Assembly (NCBI GenBank): GCA_947561585.1
Contig: CANNZV010000256.1
Location: 248,001-312,000, forward strand
Length of the DNA: 64,000 bases
From: Caprella mutica
Lineage: Eukaryota; Arthropoda; Malacostraca; Amphipoda; Caprellidae
Direction of reading: 5' to 3'
The notes under the pieces are model-generated. The model saw only the letters and a program-made list of their open reading frames with translations. It was not told the DNA's origin and did not search any database. The translations under genes were made by a program, and so were the position numbers. Shown piece after piece: positions 1-14,200 of the stretch (position 1 is its first letter; each line of letters starts with the position of its first letter).

Positions 1-61
1 TTCTTTTCTTGGGTCAATTGAGAATGAAAATAGCATTATTTATCTTCTTTGCCTACTATTT

Positions 62-2995
62 TTGATAGTACATCATAACAGTGACTCTTTTATCTGATAG
101 TACATCATCACAGTGACTCTTTTCTCTGATAGTACATCATAACAGTGACTCTTTTATCTGATAGTACATCATCACAGTGACTCTTTTCTCTGATAGTACA
201 TCATCACAGTGACTCCTTTCTCTGATAGTACATCATCACAGTGACTCTTTTCTCTGGTAGTACATCATCACAGTGACTCTTTTTCTCTGATAGTACATCA
301 TCACAGTGACTCTTTTCTCTGATAGTACATCATCACAGTGACTCCTTTCTCTGATAGTACATCATCACAGTGACTCTTTCCTCTGATAGTACATCATCAA
401 AGTGACTCTTTTCTCTAAAAGCACATAATCACAGTGACTCTTTTCTCTGATAGTACATCATCACAGTGACTCTTTTCTCTGATAGTACATCATCACAGTG
501 ACTCTTTTCTCTGATAGTACATCATCACAGTGACACTTTTCTCTGATATTACATCATCACAGTGACTCTTTTCTCAGATAGTACATCATCACAGTGACTC
601 TTTTCTCTGATAGTACATCATCACAGTGACTCTTTTCTCTGATAGTACATCATCACAGTGACTCTTTTCTCTGATAGTACATCATCACAGTGACTCTTTT
701 CTCTGATAGTACATCATCACAGTGACTCTTTTCTCTGATAGTACATCATCACAGTGACTCTTTTCTCTGATAGTACATCATCACAGTGACTCTTTTCTCT
801 GATAGTACATCATCACAGTGACTCTTTTCTCTGATAGTACATCATCACAGTGACTCTTTTCTCTGATAGTACATCATCACAGTGACTCTTTCCTCTGATA
901 GTACATCATCAAAGTGACTCTTTTCTCTGATAGTACATCATCACAGTGACTCTTTTCTCTAATAGAACATCACCACAGTGACTCTTTTCTCTGATAGTAC
1001 ATCATCACAGTGACTCTTCTCACTGATAGCACATCATCACAGTGACTCCTTTCTCTGATAGTACATCATCACAATGACTCTTTTCTCTGATAGTACATCA
1101 TCACAGTGACTCCTTTCTCTGATAGTACATCATCACAGTGACTCTTTTCTCTGGTAGTACATCATCACAGTGACTCTTTTTCTCTGATAGTACATCATTA
1201 CAGTGACTCTTTTCTCTGATAGTACATCATCACAGTGACTCCTTTCTCTGATAGTACATCACCGTGACTCTTTTTTCCGACAGTACATCATCAAAGTGAC
1301 TCTTTTCTCTGACAGTACATCATCACAGTGACTCTTTTCTCTAATAGTACATCATCACAGTGACTCTTTTCTCTGATAGTACATCATCACAGTGACTCTT
1401 TTCTCTGATAGTACATCATCACACACTCTTTTCTCCGACAGTACATCATCACAGTGACTCTTTTCTCTAATAGTACATCATCACAGTGACTCTTTTCTCT
1501 GATAGTACATCATCACAGTAACTCTTTTCTCTAATAGTACATCATCACAGTGACCCTTTTCTCTAATAGTACATCATCACAGTGACTCTTTTCTCTGACA
1601 GTACATCATCACAGTGACTCTTTTCTCTAATAGTACATCATCACAGTGACTCTTACCTCTGACAGTACATAATCACAGTGAATCTTTTATCCGACAGTAC
1701 ATCATCACAGTGACACTTTTCTCTGATAGTACATCATCACAGTGACTCTTTCCTCTGACAGTACATCATCACAGTGACTCTTTTCTCCGACAGTACATCA
1801 TCACAGTGACTCTTTTCTCCGACAGTACATCATCACAGTGACTCTTTTCTCCGACAGTACATCATCACAGTGACTCTTTTCTCTGACAGTACATCATCAC
1901 AGTGATTCTTTTCTCCGACAGTATATCATCACAGTGACTCTTTTCTCTGACAGTACATCATCACAGTTACTCTTTTCTCCGACAGTACATCATCACAGTG
2001 ACTCTTTTCTCCGACAGTACATCATCACAGTGACTCTTATCTCCGACAGTACATCATCACAGTGACTCTTTTCTCCGACAGTACATCATCACAGTGACTC
2101 TTTTCTCCAACAGTACATCATCACAGTTACTCTTATCTCCGACAGTACATCATCACAGTGACTCTTTTCTCCGACAGTACATCATCACAGTGACTCTTTT
2201 CTCTGACAGTACATCATCACAGTTACTCTTTTCTCCGACAGTACATCATCACAGTGACTCTTTTCTCCGACAGTACATCATCACAGTGACTCTTATCTCC
2301 GACAGTACATCATCACAGTGACTCTTTTCTCCGACAGTACATCATCACAGTGACTCTTTTCTCCGACAGTACATCATCACAGTGACTCTTATCTCCGACA
2401 GTACATCATCACAGTGACTCTTTTCTCCGACAGTACATCATCACAGTGACTCTTTTCTCCAACATTACATCATCACAGTGACTCTTTTCTCCAACAGTAC
2501 ATCATCACAGTGACTCTTTTCTCCGACAGTACATCATCACAGTGACTCTTTTCTCCGACAGTACATCATCACAGTGACTCTTTTCTCCAACAGTACATCA
2601 TCACAGTGACTCTTTTCTCCGATAGTACATCATCACAGTTACTCTTTTCACTGATAGTACATCATCACAGTGACTCTTTTCTCTGACAGTACATCATCAC
2701 AGTGACTCTTTTCTCTGACAGTACATCATCACAGTGACTCTTTTCTCCGACAGTACATCATCACAGTGACTCTTTTCTCCAACAGTACATCATCACAGTG
2801 ACTCTTTTCTCTGATAGTACATCATCACAGTGACTCTTTTCTCCAACAGTACATCATCACAGTGACTCTTTTCTCTGATAGTACATCATCACAGTGACTC
2901 TTTTCTCCAACAGTACATCATCACAGTGACTCTTTTCTCTGATAGTACATCATCACAGTGACTCTTTTCTCCAACAGTACATCATCACAGTGTCG
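62..2995. repeat. 32-bp minisatellite, about 91 copies
   Basis: The unit reads approximately gatagtacatcatcacag + tgactcttttctct and repeats every 32 bp; for example 'gatag' starts at 609 and again at 641. A few indels shift the register, such as a 4-bp loss near 1421. Variants are regional: the left half carries 'ctctgatag', the right half mostly 'ctccgacag', and the right end (about 2770-2990) alternates 'ctccaacag' and 'ctctgatag' as a 64-bp dimer. The 75-residue open frame at 2094-2321 is only stop-free repeat (32 x 3 = 96-nt cycle) and is not called as a gene. Confidence 0.97.
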
Positions 2996-3466
2996 TAATA
3001 CTCCTCTATTACTAACTGCAACTAGGCCACTATATAGATCTTACTTTTCTATATAAGAATCAAGAGACGCGTGGAAAACACATCTGGCTATTTACTGATG
3101 ACTACAATTTGTTTTCATTGCTCAGAGTAATTCATTATACAAGGTATTTCATTACTCAGAGCTCTATAATCAGAATGGTTCACTATACTGGACTTCATTG
3201 TAGAGTATAGATCTGACAAAATATGATTATTCTAAGTCTATTTATTCCTGTTTTCACTTCCATTTAACTTCATGATTTCAAATTAACGTGTAAACACCTT
3301 TAAACCATCTAAATAAATACATTAAAAAATAAATAATAAATACCAACTTATTACACCATGAAAAATTATTTGTTTACACCCATCAAAATTGATATTTAAC
3401 CTACTTTCATTAGCCACTATTTTTATAATTATTTCAGCTGATACCCTTCCATTTCCCTTCACTCAC

Positions 3467-4439
3467 GGGTACCCCCTTCCTCCCCTTCCTCCCCTTCCTC
3501 TCCCTTCACCACGCCTTCTGCCTCTTCCTCTAGAGTACATGAACTTGAAGGGTTCTGCCGAGCGTTTTACCACGCGTGATGAGGCTGACGCTGCGACACT
3601 GAAAAAAGGAAATAGCATAAATTGAGTCTTCAGTGACATTTATATTCAATGAATGAAAAATAAGATTCAGTAATTAGTTTATTAAAACAATTAAAAATTT
3701 GTTTTGTCTAAGGATTTGATTTAGAAGGTATTTTACATATGTTATCTCAGATCTTATTTTTTCATCAAAAAATAATTCATTCAGTAAACCGGATGTTGAA
3801 CAATTGAATTAAAAAAAAAAATTTGCACTACTATTTCCATATACAGAATGACTGATGCCATTATTTATAATTATTAATAATGGTCGGAATTCAAGGTAAC
3901 ATTTATTTGTATGTTAATATTGAAATATACATATATTCATCACACCTAATCTATGTTTAAATACATTCAATTCTTATTTTTAGATCATGAATATAATTAT
4001 ATATTATAATAATTCCAGATTTAGAATATTTTACTTCACTCGAACAAACAAAAATTTTCATTATCGTGTTGGAAATTTAATTCTAAGCTCAAAAATATAA
4101 TAGTTACCCATAAAATATAGTTTTCTATGGAATTGGTAATAGAGAAAATCCTAATATTTTAATAAGGGGATACTATCATAAATTTTTGGTTAATATTACA
4201 ACTTTAAATAAATTTGTTTTTAAAATATCAATTCAAAAAATTCAATTTTATGTTAAATTTATCATCTCTGATTCAGCATTCGTTCCAATATATTTAACCG
4301 AATAACATGTGTCCTAAACAGTATATTTTTACCTGGTAAAAAATAGCTCTGGTCAATCGAGTTAATCAAGTATCACTCACCTCTCTATGAGAGCAACTTC
4401 CAGTAAAGCCATCAAGAAGAAGAGAAACATGTGTGATAT
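3467..4439 (-). CDS. Small secreted, prohormone-like protein with RGG-rich tail (two exons; 3' end uncertain)
   Basis: Unrecognised gene, read on the minus strand. Exon 4439-4381 follows an acceptor (ttttcag) and contains ATG at 4430-4428, then a signal-peptide-like MFLFFLMALLEVALIE, and ends with AG before a consensus GTGAGT donor. Exon 3598-3467 follows a strong acceptor (ccttttttcag) and supplies one base, completing Ser, so the phases match. It reads VAASASSRVVKR, then SAEPFKFMYSRGRGRRRGEG, then further Gly/Arg repeats to GYP, and ends at another GTGAGT donor. The KR followed by a short segment and G-RRR looks like a neuropeptide precursor (dibasic cleavage, possible amidation), but an RGG-type or Gly/Arg-rich antimicrobial-like peptide is equally open. 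If the last donor is unused, the frame runs 11 more codons to a TGA near 3436. A 5' UTR exon and any 3' exon were not found. The plus-strand frame at 3389-3625 is antisense to this exon. Confidence 0.55.
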
Positions 4440-7400
4440 CTGAAAATTTAACATTTATATATTAATATTAAATAATAATTTACAGTTGCAGATATATGAG
4501 TGAAGTTAAACAAAATCGGATTAATTTAAAATGAAAGTAATAATATCATAATATTTGTCAGTATTTGATGAAACATTAAAAATTGGGACACTGTCTATTG
4601 AATTTTTTTATCGAAACAAATTTTGTTCATATTAGTTACAATAATTTTAGAAAAATTATGAATTTTGTTCTAATTTACTGAAAGAATTTTTTAAAAAATA
4701 TTTTCGCTAGATTTTGCATCACTGAAATAAGTCCTATTTAATTGGAAATAAAAAAAAATTCACATTCAGAAAAAAATTCACATATAAACTTCAAAATTTT
4801 TTCATGTGATTAGAAAAAAGCATTGCTAAGGTCATAATTATTAGACATGCCCGAAGTGACAATTAGTACATTAATTAGTATTTCAAAGTTATGCAATTGA
4901 TACACTAAAAAAATATAGGTAACCAAAATTATATGAATCACTGTATACTGATTATGCGGCTATGCCTAATTAAAATATTTTAACGATCGACTAATTAATT
5001 CCTTTCAAGTTGTTTTCAGACACTTTGAACATTGAGAAGAATCTTTTTAAAATGTTTTGCGATATCAAAACTTTCATATTCAAATTACTAGTCGATTTGA
5101 ATAAATTTTCTTGTAATTTTTTTTTTCAATAAAGTGAGGTTCATGAATACTATACGTATATAGTTAGATGTAGAGAAAGACATTAAAGATAGCTTCTTCA
5201 TAACATGGACTATATAAAAAATATTGTTTAAAATATATAAAATATTTTATATATCATAATTTCACCGAATGAGTGCACAATCGTCTCATTTTGACATCAG
5301 AATCAAAATTAATAGAATACTGTTTCTGGTAATTTACCGTAAAGTTAACGTATTAAATATTTCTTATGAATTACTTCAGAACATCGTGCTAATTATATGT
5401 TAAAAAGGTAAACATAAAATAAATAAAACTTGCAGACGACATTACCTTCATTGCGTTCTTGTCGATTGTTTCCTCACAATAGTATAAAATTTATTAAATA
5501 CAATACTGTATATTATAATGAAATTAAGAGCTGAAATTGACAATGCATTAATACTTGATAAATATATACGTTTTATATATAAGATAAAAAATAATTTCAT
5601 ATCTGTATTATCTAATTGAAATAATGCAAATTTCACGTCAAACAAGTTTTTAATTTACCAAAGACATTATTATTTTTAAAGGCATTATTACCAATCTGTT
5701 TAAAAATAAAATCACGAGGCAATATTAATAAAAACTACATCAATAAACATAATTCCACGTATATCAAAAAATAGTTCATAATTTCACCTCCCATGTCTAA
5801 CTGCGTCAGAACCAACTGGAAATGCCAAGCAAGAAAATTAGTAGGTTACTTTTATAGGTTTCAAGTTCAAACTAATAATCAAAGTAGCGACAGTAGACTG
5901 GCAATTGATCTTTACATAATAGTGACAATGTACATAAATCAATATTTCATATCTTAGCAATTCCAAATAAGAAAATAAACGATTCCTAATTTCTTACATT
6001 CATCCTAACTAGATATCGTTTAAGGTTTCCCTTACATTTAATCTAAAATCTCTTGCTAAAGTGTTGCTCTGGTGACGTCACACACAGAAATCATTACACT
6101 CTGGTTACACTGAGGTGCTCAATACTATTATTAGGTAGCCAAGATCCTTGAAAACTGTTCTGGTTTCCTTGTCCTTCAGGTATTTTCAGGGTTACTATCA
6201 GGAGAACAGCGATAGGACCAATAAATTTGTGACAAAGTGAAGGGCGTGGCCATTAACTTCAATTTTAAGGAGAGTAATTATCGTTAACTAAGTTTATTGT
6301 ACTAATTTAATCTAATAATAATATGAGATGACTTATTTATTAGACTTTGAATGGTACTTAATTTATTATTGATGTAGAAGCTACAAACATAAAATGTGAA
6401 GTATTTAGTTAAGCTTTGTAGGTTCATTAAATGTTTTCAATTAAGAACAATCGATATTTTTTATATTTGAACATAAACCCCCTAAAATGGACGATGTATT
6501 GCAAACGAAGAATAGATTTGAAGGAGTGTTATGTATATAAATGATGATTCTCTTGTGAATTTATTCTTTTTATTCATGTTCCTTTTGTGATATAAACAAG
6601 AACCCCTTATAACTTTACTTAATTTATACCTCGTTGATTTGAAATAACTCCAGGAAGGTGTTCAAATTGAGATATGAACCCATGCATATTGCACTCTCGT
6701 ATTTTTTATGTGCACTGAATGATAATAATAATATATTATGTTCAACTCATTGCTCCACATTCTAAACACAAATAACTTACATCATATTAGTTCGATTTCA
6801 ATTTAGTTGATATTTAAACAGTTTCAAGTCTTTTTCATATATTATATTATACGTATCTATGTTAATTGTCCAATAACGACTATGCAGCAAGAACGGTATT
6901 TGCTGAAGAAGAAGATTTTCAATTCACATAATTTCAATCAGCACCTGATGTTTTATGATGAAGCATATTTCCTAATTGACGGTGGAGTAAACACACAGAA
7001 ATAATTGCATTACTAAGCCCTGTGGGCTACCATATGGTATGGCGAAAATTTCATTCTGTTTTCATTGATACAGTCGTCAATGGTGATGATTATCTTCATA
7101 TACTTTGACGTTTATCTGACATGAGTTTATATAGTTTTTTCCTTTTCTTCATAACCTAATTATTAAATATTTTATACGTTACTGGTTCCATCATCAATAG
7201 AAACTAACATAATAATATGATTTTTGTTTGAAATTACTTAAAATGGTGGACTATAAAAGGAACTATCAGTGAAAAACTAGGTGGAAAATTATTGCAAGAT
7301 TTACTAGGAAAATTACATAGAAAGTCAACATTGAAAAATAGAGTTTGGATACAAAATATATTTAGTATTAGTATAGTTATATAAGATATGCAGCCATAAA

Positions 7401-8291
7401 TTGTGTACACTATGAATAGTTACATCAATATATGGTATAGAGAGACAGTGTCACAAGTTATAGGTAGAAATGTTCTGAAAGTTCCATTATATGTAGAAAA
7501 AATGATTTTAATCAATTATCAGTATTTTAGATACCAACGTAGTGATATATATTGGACAATCTAAATCTAATTCATTGCTTGAAACATCAGAAAAAAGAAT
7601 TAGAAAATCACACAATACACCAACATCAAAAGATAACATAGAATAGGAACATTGCATGCTATTAAAACATTATCAAGGTAGTATACTTTTATACTGATGT
7701 GCAGAATCACAGCAGCATGTGCAGAATAACAGCTAATAGAAGAAATTTAATGTGCAGAATAAAAGGTAATATAGAAGAACTTTAATGTGCAGAATAATAG
7801 CTAATTATAGAAATTTGATTCAGACATAATTAATGAAAATTTGTAAACACTGAACATTTAAACAATTGAGATTCTATAAGAGAATTTCATGATTGAAACG
7901 AACAAAATTAAGGAACATAAGGAAGAAACTATACTCTCTTACATTAGAAATGAATATATAAATAAAGATCTTACTACATTTTTAGTAACTATAAATTAAA
8001 TGCATTCTTTGTAAGCTACTTCAAGCAAAATAGAGTAAAATAAAAGCTATATATTAGTTATAAACTAGCAGTCAAAGCTATAGATTAAATAGAAAACTAA
8101 TACCTTAAATATTAGTGCATATAATAATGATACTTTATTGGTCTTTTACACATAATACCTATTTTAAAAGTTAAAATACTGTTCATAGATTTATTCATTT
8201 GTAAGCATTCTTATAAGATATAGCTAGAGATATATTTTTAGTATAATTTTGTGCCGTTTTCTCAATATTTCTTGCATAGGCTCCACTCCCA
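4440..8291. other. AT-rich intergenic region between the two minus-strand genes
   Basis: No convincing exon was found. It probably holds the promoter and 5' UTR of the prohormone-like gene. A perfect CRE-type palindrome TGACGTCA lies at 6073-6080 in a locally GC-richer stretch (about 6055-6260). An irregular short repeat containing 'tgtgcagaat' occurs four times at 7698-7800. 'tttatt' at 8190-8195 is a minus-strand AATAAA, about 100 nt beyond the DDIT4-like stop codon, and is a plausible polyadenylation signal for it. Confidence 0.5.
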
Positions 8292-11200
8292 TCAAAATGG
8301 GTTTATTCTCCTCTTGTCCAGCATGTACCCCGGACTGATGTAAATCACACTATCAGTGCCCCACCCGAAAAACCTGCGGGGGATATATATAATTAGCCAC
8401 TTGTGATGATGAAAGAAAAACTAAATTGTATGGAAAAAAGATAGAGAAATTCTCAAATTTCAATTGTAAACAGTTATATACCGATATGCAGATAGCATGG
8501 AAATAAGATAGACAAATTATAAAAAAATTATCGTAAAAAGGTAAATACTAATATATAGATAACGGTACTTACTAATTTAGTTGATTGTAAATGTTAAAAA
8601 TGAAAAGGATTAATTAGAAACTATATGAATACAATTTTTAACATTTTCCATCAGCTTCATTTCTTAGATCCTATTATTGTTTCAATAGTGAGTTAGAACT
8701 ACAAGAAGGCACAGCTTTAATAAAAAGCGGTAATAACTGCAAGGCATGACTGTAAGTTAATATATACAGGGTGACCCACAAAAAAGTGTACCAAACTTTG
8801 AATTAATATAAATATTGTTGTATATAAAATGCATAATAAATCTTAAGCAATGACGATGGTATAATGGATAAAAGTAAAAGTATCTAATTTTAAACTTTAC
8901 TTGATCTCTAATCTCTATTCATTTTTATATAGTCACAATATTTATATTTTTATATTAATTCTAAGTTGGGCACACATTTATGTGGGTCACCCTGTATAAT
9001 TGTAAAGCCTACATTTACTCACCTCAATAGTGAGTTAGAACTCTTTACTCACCTAAGTAGTGAGTTAGAACTCCCCACTCTCTTCAGGTCTCTAGTTAAC
9101 CGCAAAGAGAGAAATGAAGTGACAGGCAGGTTAGGGTCACACTTTATCTTGCCAATGTGAATTGCTTCGTCTCCATCTCTGTACTCGATGTCCAGGACAC
9201 ACCCTCTGAAAAAAAAATATATATTATATATTTTGAACATCGTAATCAATCATGTAACTTTATTTTACGTTATTATTAAAAAACTGGTGTATTGCCCGTT
9301 AAAATAACGGATCTTCAATAGTGAATTCAAATAAAATTTATTTTTCTGCAACAGCTTCTACTTTTTTTCATAGATAAAATACATTTAAAAATTGAATAAA
9401 AACATAAGAATATAAATTTCATTCCAATATATTCCCGAGCGTATCATGATTAAACTCTTCATGTTTATTACCCGTCGGGTAAAAGAGGACACTAAATAAA
9501 TAAATAAATAAGCACACTATTGGTTTTATTAGGATAGATATATATATATGATCATAATATTTCACCTAGTGATAGCTGGCCATTATACTATCCTTTTTAT
9601 ACTATCTGGTTTCTTTGTTATCATTTAATAATTATAGCTAGTGTTTATACTAGCTAGTTTGGTTATCATTTTATATTAGATAATGAGTCTCGAGCAGCTT
9701 TGGTTATCATTTATTGACATAACTAAAGAGCCGTACACACGTAGGGTTTTTTAAGTCTTTCCACGAGATTTTTTGCTAAGCTCCTCCTACTTTTTCAACG
9801 AGAATATAAGAAAAAAAAAATCATTATTTATTTTAGTTGGTATCCATGACACCTATAGGTATCATGGATACCAACTTAAAAAACCCTGACTTAAAGACCC
9901 TTCGTGTGTACGGCCCTTTAGAGCTTAATAGACATAGCAATTCCTCACCTTATTCCATACTCCTCCCCCTCGGTCATCCTCACGATGTCTCTCGCTAATC
10001 TGCTCAGAAAATCAGTAGCGAGTAGAATGGACACTGAACCACCCTCGCAACCTGGCACCTGGAACATAAAAAACTACATTGTAATGGAACCATCAATGAA
10101 TAATTTTCAGATATTGAAAAAAAAATTGTTTGTCAAATATTAATATTGGTCGTTTGAATTATTTTCCTTCTAATTCTAATATTTTTGAACTATATTCGGG
10201 CCATGCTACTACTAAATACGTGAACTTTTATTTAAGACATAGTTAGTGTTGAATTTTTTGGTGAAATTAGAATATTTGAGACAATCTTAAAAGCAAATTG
10301 TTAATAATTAACTAATATTTGTTTTTCATTGTTCTAGATTGAAATCGCAGGCGCATAAAATCAAGTAACTTTACCTGCGCCAAGCGATTTCTTGACTTTT
10401 TCAGGAGTTTCCAAATATTTTTGGATAGTAACATTGCCGCTGCTTCATCTTGGTACTCCCGATACTCGTAGAAATCTGAAACAGAAAAATAACGTTAGTT
10501 TGTAAATCATGTGAAACTAAACAGATAAAATAATTAAGTACTAACACGTAGCACTAAATTTAAATATCATTCGATCTTTATGAATTCATTTTCTTAACGC
10601 TATTCTAACATAATTTTTTTTTATTTCATTTGTAATAAACAAAATCATTATATTTTCAATTTTGTGATGCCATGATCGATATTAATTAATTAATATGGAC
10701 CGTAATTCATGTTTTGTACCCACAGTATAACTGACGTGCTGATTTAATGTAAATGAAAATATAATTATTCATTAATTCATCAGAATGATTAGAAACTATC
10801 ATTTGAATGTCCTATTAATTATTATATAGTTTATTAAAAGTAGCTCTCACATGAAAGAAAATTATGTACCATACAATTCATTCATTTGGAAACATTCTGA
10901 ACTACTACTTTTATAAGGTATGAATACTATAGTTGTAACTTTTTTTTTAGTTATTGAAATTGTGCATCTAATGAAACCTTTCTTGATAAGTAGAACTTTT
11001 TAATAGCTACAATAGCTTTATAATCCTTGTGCCGCTCTATTAGCCAGCTATAAAGAAGATGGAATCTTCGCAGAATAGTAGAGTAAAATTCTTTGAATTA
11101 CTCAGCGGAAAAATAGTATAAAAGCGAGTTACTCGCCTTTTATATTATTTTTGGAATAAAATTGTAAATAGTATTTTAGAGCGAATAAATTGGAAATATA

Positions 11201-14200
11201 TTCTATATAGAATATGGTAAATCGATATATACATATTTACATTCTATTTTACCTATATATATTCATAGAGGTCAAAATCAAGAAACAACATTTATAACAT
11301 TCTTCTCTAGACTTTATATATTTAAAAACTATTTATATATCGCTAATATTGAAATTTGAAATTGGAACTATATTGCTGAAAGTTATACCTTAATTAGGCT
11401 TAAATAATTATATGAATTATCCAAGAAAAATAATAAATTATTACAGGGCCACCGAAGATTACGATGGGACCTTATTTGATCATCTATGGCCTACTATAAA
11501 TAACTCTAATGGTCTAACTGACTATAACTGTCCTATAAAATAATAGGACAGAAATAGCAGAGAGAATGGAGGTGTTTATAATGTCAGGGGTGAGATTTAT
11601 AGCATAGATATGGCATCTTTAAAGTCGTGACGTCAGACTTACTGATGCCTGTCATACCTCTAAAGAATACAGGATAGAGGATGGTATAGAGGTTAGACTA
11701 TTTAGAGGAAGGTAGAGGATAGACTATAGAGGAGGATAATAGAGGTTTCAATTAGAATAAATTGTTCAATTTTATATTTTTAAGCAAATTCCCAATCAAT
11801 ATATATAATCTGTTTAAATAGTGAATTTAAATAATACACATTCAGTATAATGTCACAATTGGATATATTTTGCATGTAGATCAATAATATGCATGTATTT
11901 TTACTTCTATTTGCAGTTCATAAATCACAGGGTAGCTATTGATTGCAAATGAACGAATGAAAAACAAATATAAACCATAATAAAAGATAATCATAATTTA
12001 ATGTACTGTGTAATATTTGAAAGAAAGGAATAGGAGTAAAAACATATTGGAAGTGTGTCCTTCATGCCAATGTTCTTCATACCACTGCCCTACATACTAA
12101 TGTCCTTCATGCTTATGTCCTTCATGCTTATGTCCTTCATGCTTATGTCCTTCATGTCACAGTCCTTCATTCTAATGTCCTTTATGCTAATGTCCTTAAT
12201 GCTAATGTCCTTCATGCCACTGCCCTACAGACTAATGTCCTTCATGCTTATGTCCTTCATGTCACAGTCCTTCATTCTAATGTCCTTTATGCTAATGTCC
12301 TTCATGCCAATGTCCTTCATGCCACTGCCCTACAGACTAATGTCCTTCATGCCACTGCCCTACAGACTAATGTCCTTCATGTCACAGATCTTCACTTTTT
12401 GACCTTCATCATAACTGACAGGATGAAATGATAAGAGAGGAAGGATAGAAAAGAGGAAAAGAGAGTGGTAATAGAGAGAGGAAAGATGAGAGAAGATAGA
12501 CAATGGAGAGAGGATAAATTGTTTTAATAAAAAGAATGATAATAAAGAATGCACGATAAAATAGAAGGGAAGAAATAGGAAAAACAGAAAATAAACAAAA
12601 GAAAATATGAAGATATAAATTTTGAGAGACGGATATATAGGGAAAATGTGAAGAAAATATAAACAGAGAAGAAAAGAGAAGAAGAGAAACTCCGATAATA
12701 TTAATTCTTCTGAAGAAGATTATGAAGAGATAAAAAAAATAGAAGACAAAAATTGAAATAATTAATCAGGTTTTAATAACTCAATTAAGTTAGTTAACAT
12801 CCTACGATATAAAATGATTTTAAAAAAATTATTCGTTATAAAACTTTCTCCTCACAGGGGTCAGGTTATGGTGGGGCCATAGAAAATTGAAATCATCCTA
12901 TCTTAATCTTCTATGACGCCACCATAACATTTTTCTTTAGGTCATGTACATATTAAGCAATTTAAATAAGTTTAAAAATAATCTTAGGTATTGGTATTTT
13001 GTTCTATAGAATTCTTAAATCAACAAACTGATATTTCATTTATAAGAGTTTAGTTCAATGGAATATGAAAGAGTGAATGCAACTCTATTTTCGGGATATT
13101 GAATGGTAATTTATGGAACCAACGATTAAAAAATTGAAAATTTCCCTCAATTTTTCAAAAAAGGAGGTAACATCATTATATTTTTCAGCTTTAAATCATA
13201 ATTTCAATTGGAAATGCATATCCATATTGATATAATGATGATTATACAAGGGGCTTCAATATTATGTCAATATTAGTTCCTAAAGTACAACTGATGAGAG
13301 TAAAGAACCTTGGTGTTATAAGTGAATCATGTGGTTACCGCATGTTGCTTGTCTATTATTTGTTTTGAAGTTCTATACTTCCATACTATAGAGTCTGCAA
13401 ACAAGAAGGCTTAACTGATATGTATATTTACAGTCTGTACTCTGTATAGTAGACTTGATGAGTATACATATAAGTATAGTCTGCATAGTGGACTTTATAT
13501 ACATTATATAGTCTGTACAGTAGACGTCTTGATGTATATATAATATTTTATATAGTAAAATATAATAAAAATAGTTTATTACTTGTTGTTCATCTCTAGA
13601 GAATGCTGATTTAGCAAGAATAATTTTTACTGTTAAAGAGTCAAAACTGTTATTTTTGAAAAGTGTGAGCCGTAGCCATGACACAGCTACACAATCGCTA
13701 GAAAATACTGATAGCTGAACAATAGTAATATTTTCCCTTTTCAACATGCGTTTTTAATCTATAAGTGCAACATACGGACTTACAGACAGACTTGAAGCTT
13801 ATTACAATACAGATTTAAGTTTATATTTACATTTCCTTATAGAACTTTAAAACCCAACATACTGTTTTCATATCTTTATTTTAACCAAACATAAATATTA
13901 TGATCGTATTTAATTATTTAATCAATTCCTTCTTTTTATAATCAATTCAGTATAAGTAACTCCAAGACAAAAAAATTAGTCTAGAAAAGTAAAAATTCCT
14001 TTAAAGAATCAAGAATACCTATGAAGAAGAAAGAATACCCATAAAGAAGCAAGAATACCCATGAAGAAGAAAGAATACCTATAAAGAAGCAAGAATACCT
14101 ATAAAGAAGCAAGAATACCTATAAAGAAGCAAGAATACCTATATAGAAGCAAGAATACCTATAAAGAAGCAAGAATACCCATAAAGAAGCAAGAATACCC

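Noticed and set aside
24..65. Short signal-peptide-like frame MKIALFIFFAYYF
   Set aside because: Only 13 codons before a stop at the edge of the minisatellite; no supporting exon.
3389..3625. Plus-strand 78-residue frame with a Pro/Leu-rich stretch
   Set aside because: The minus strand has a consensus acceptor, a consensus donor and phase agreement with a signal-peptide exon, so the plus-strand frame is the antisense shadow.
12055..12402. 115-residue Met-rich repeat protein
   Set aside because: 15-bp tandem repeat inside intron 1 of the DDIT4-like gene, on the opposite strand, with no splice or promoter support.
13373..13747. 124-residue minus-strand frame
   Set aside because: Low-complexity, Tyr/Ile-rich, overlapping a degenerate repeat inside an intron; no domain.
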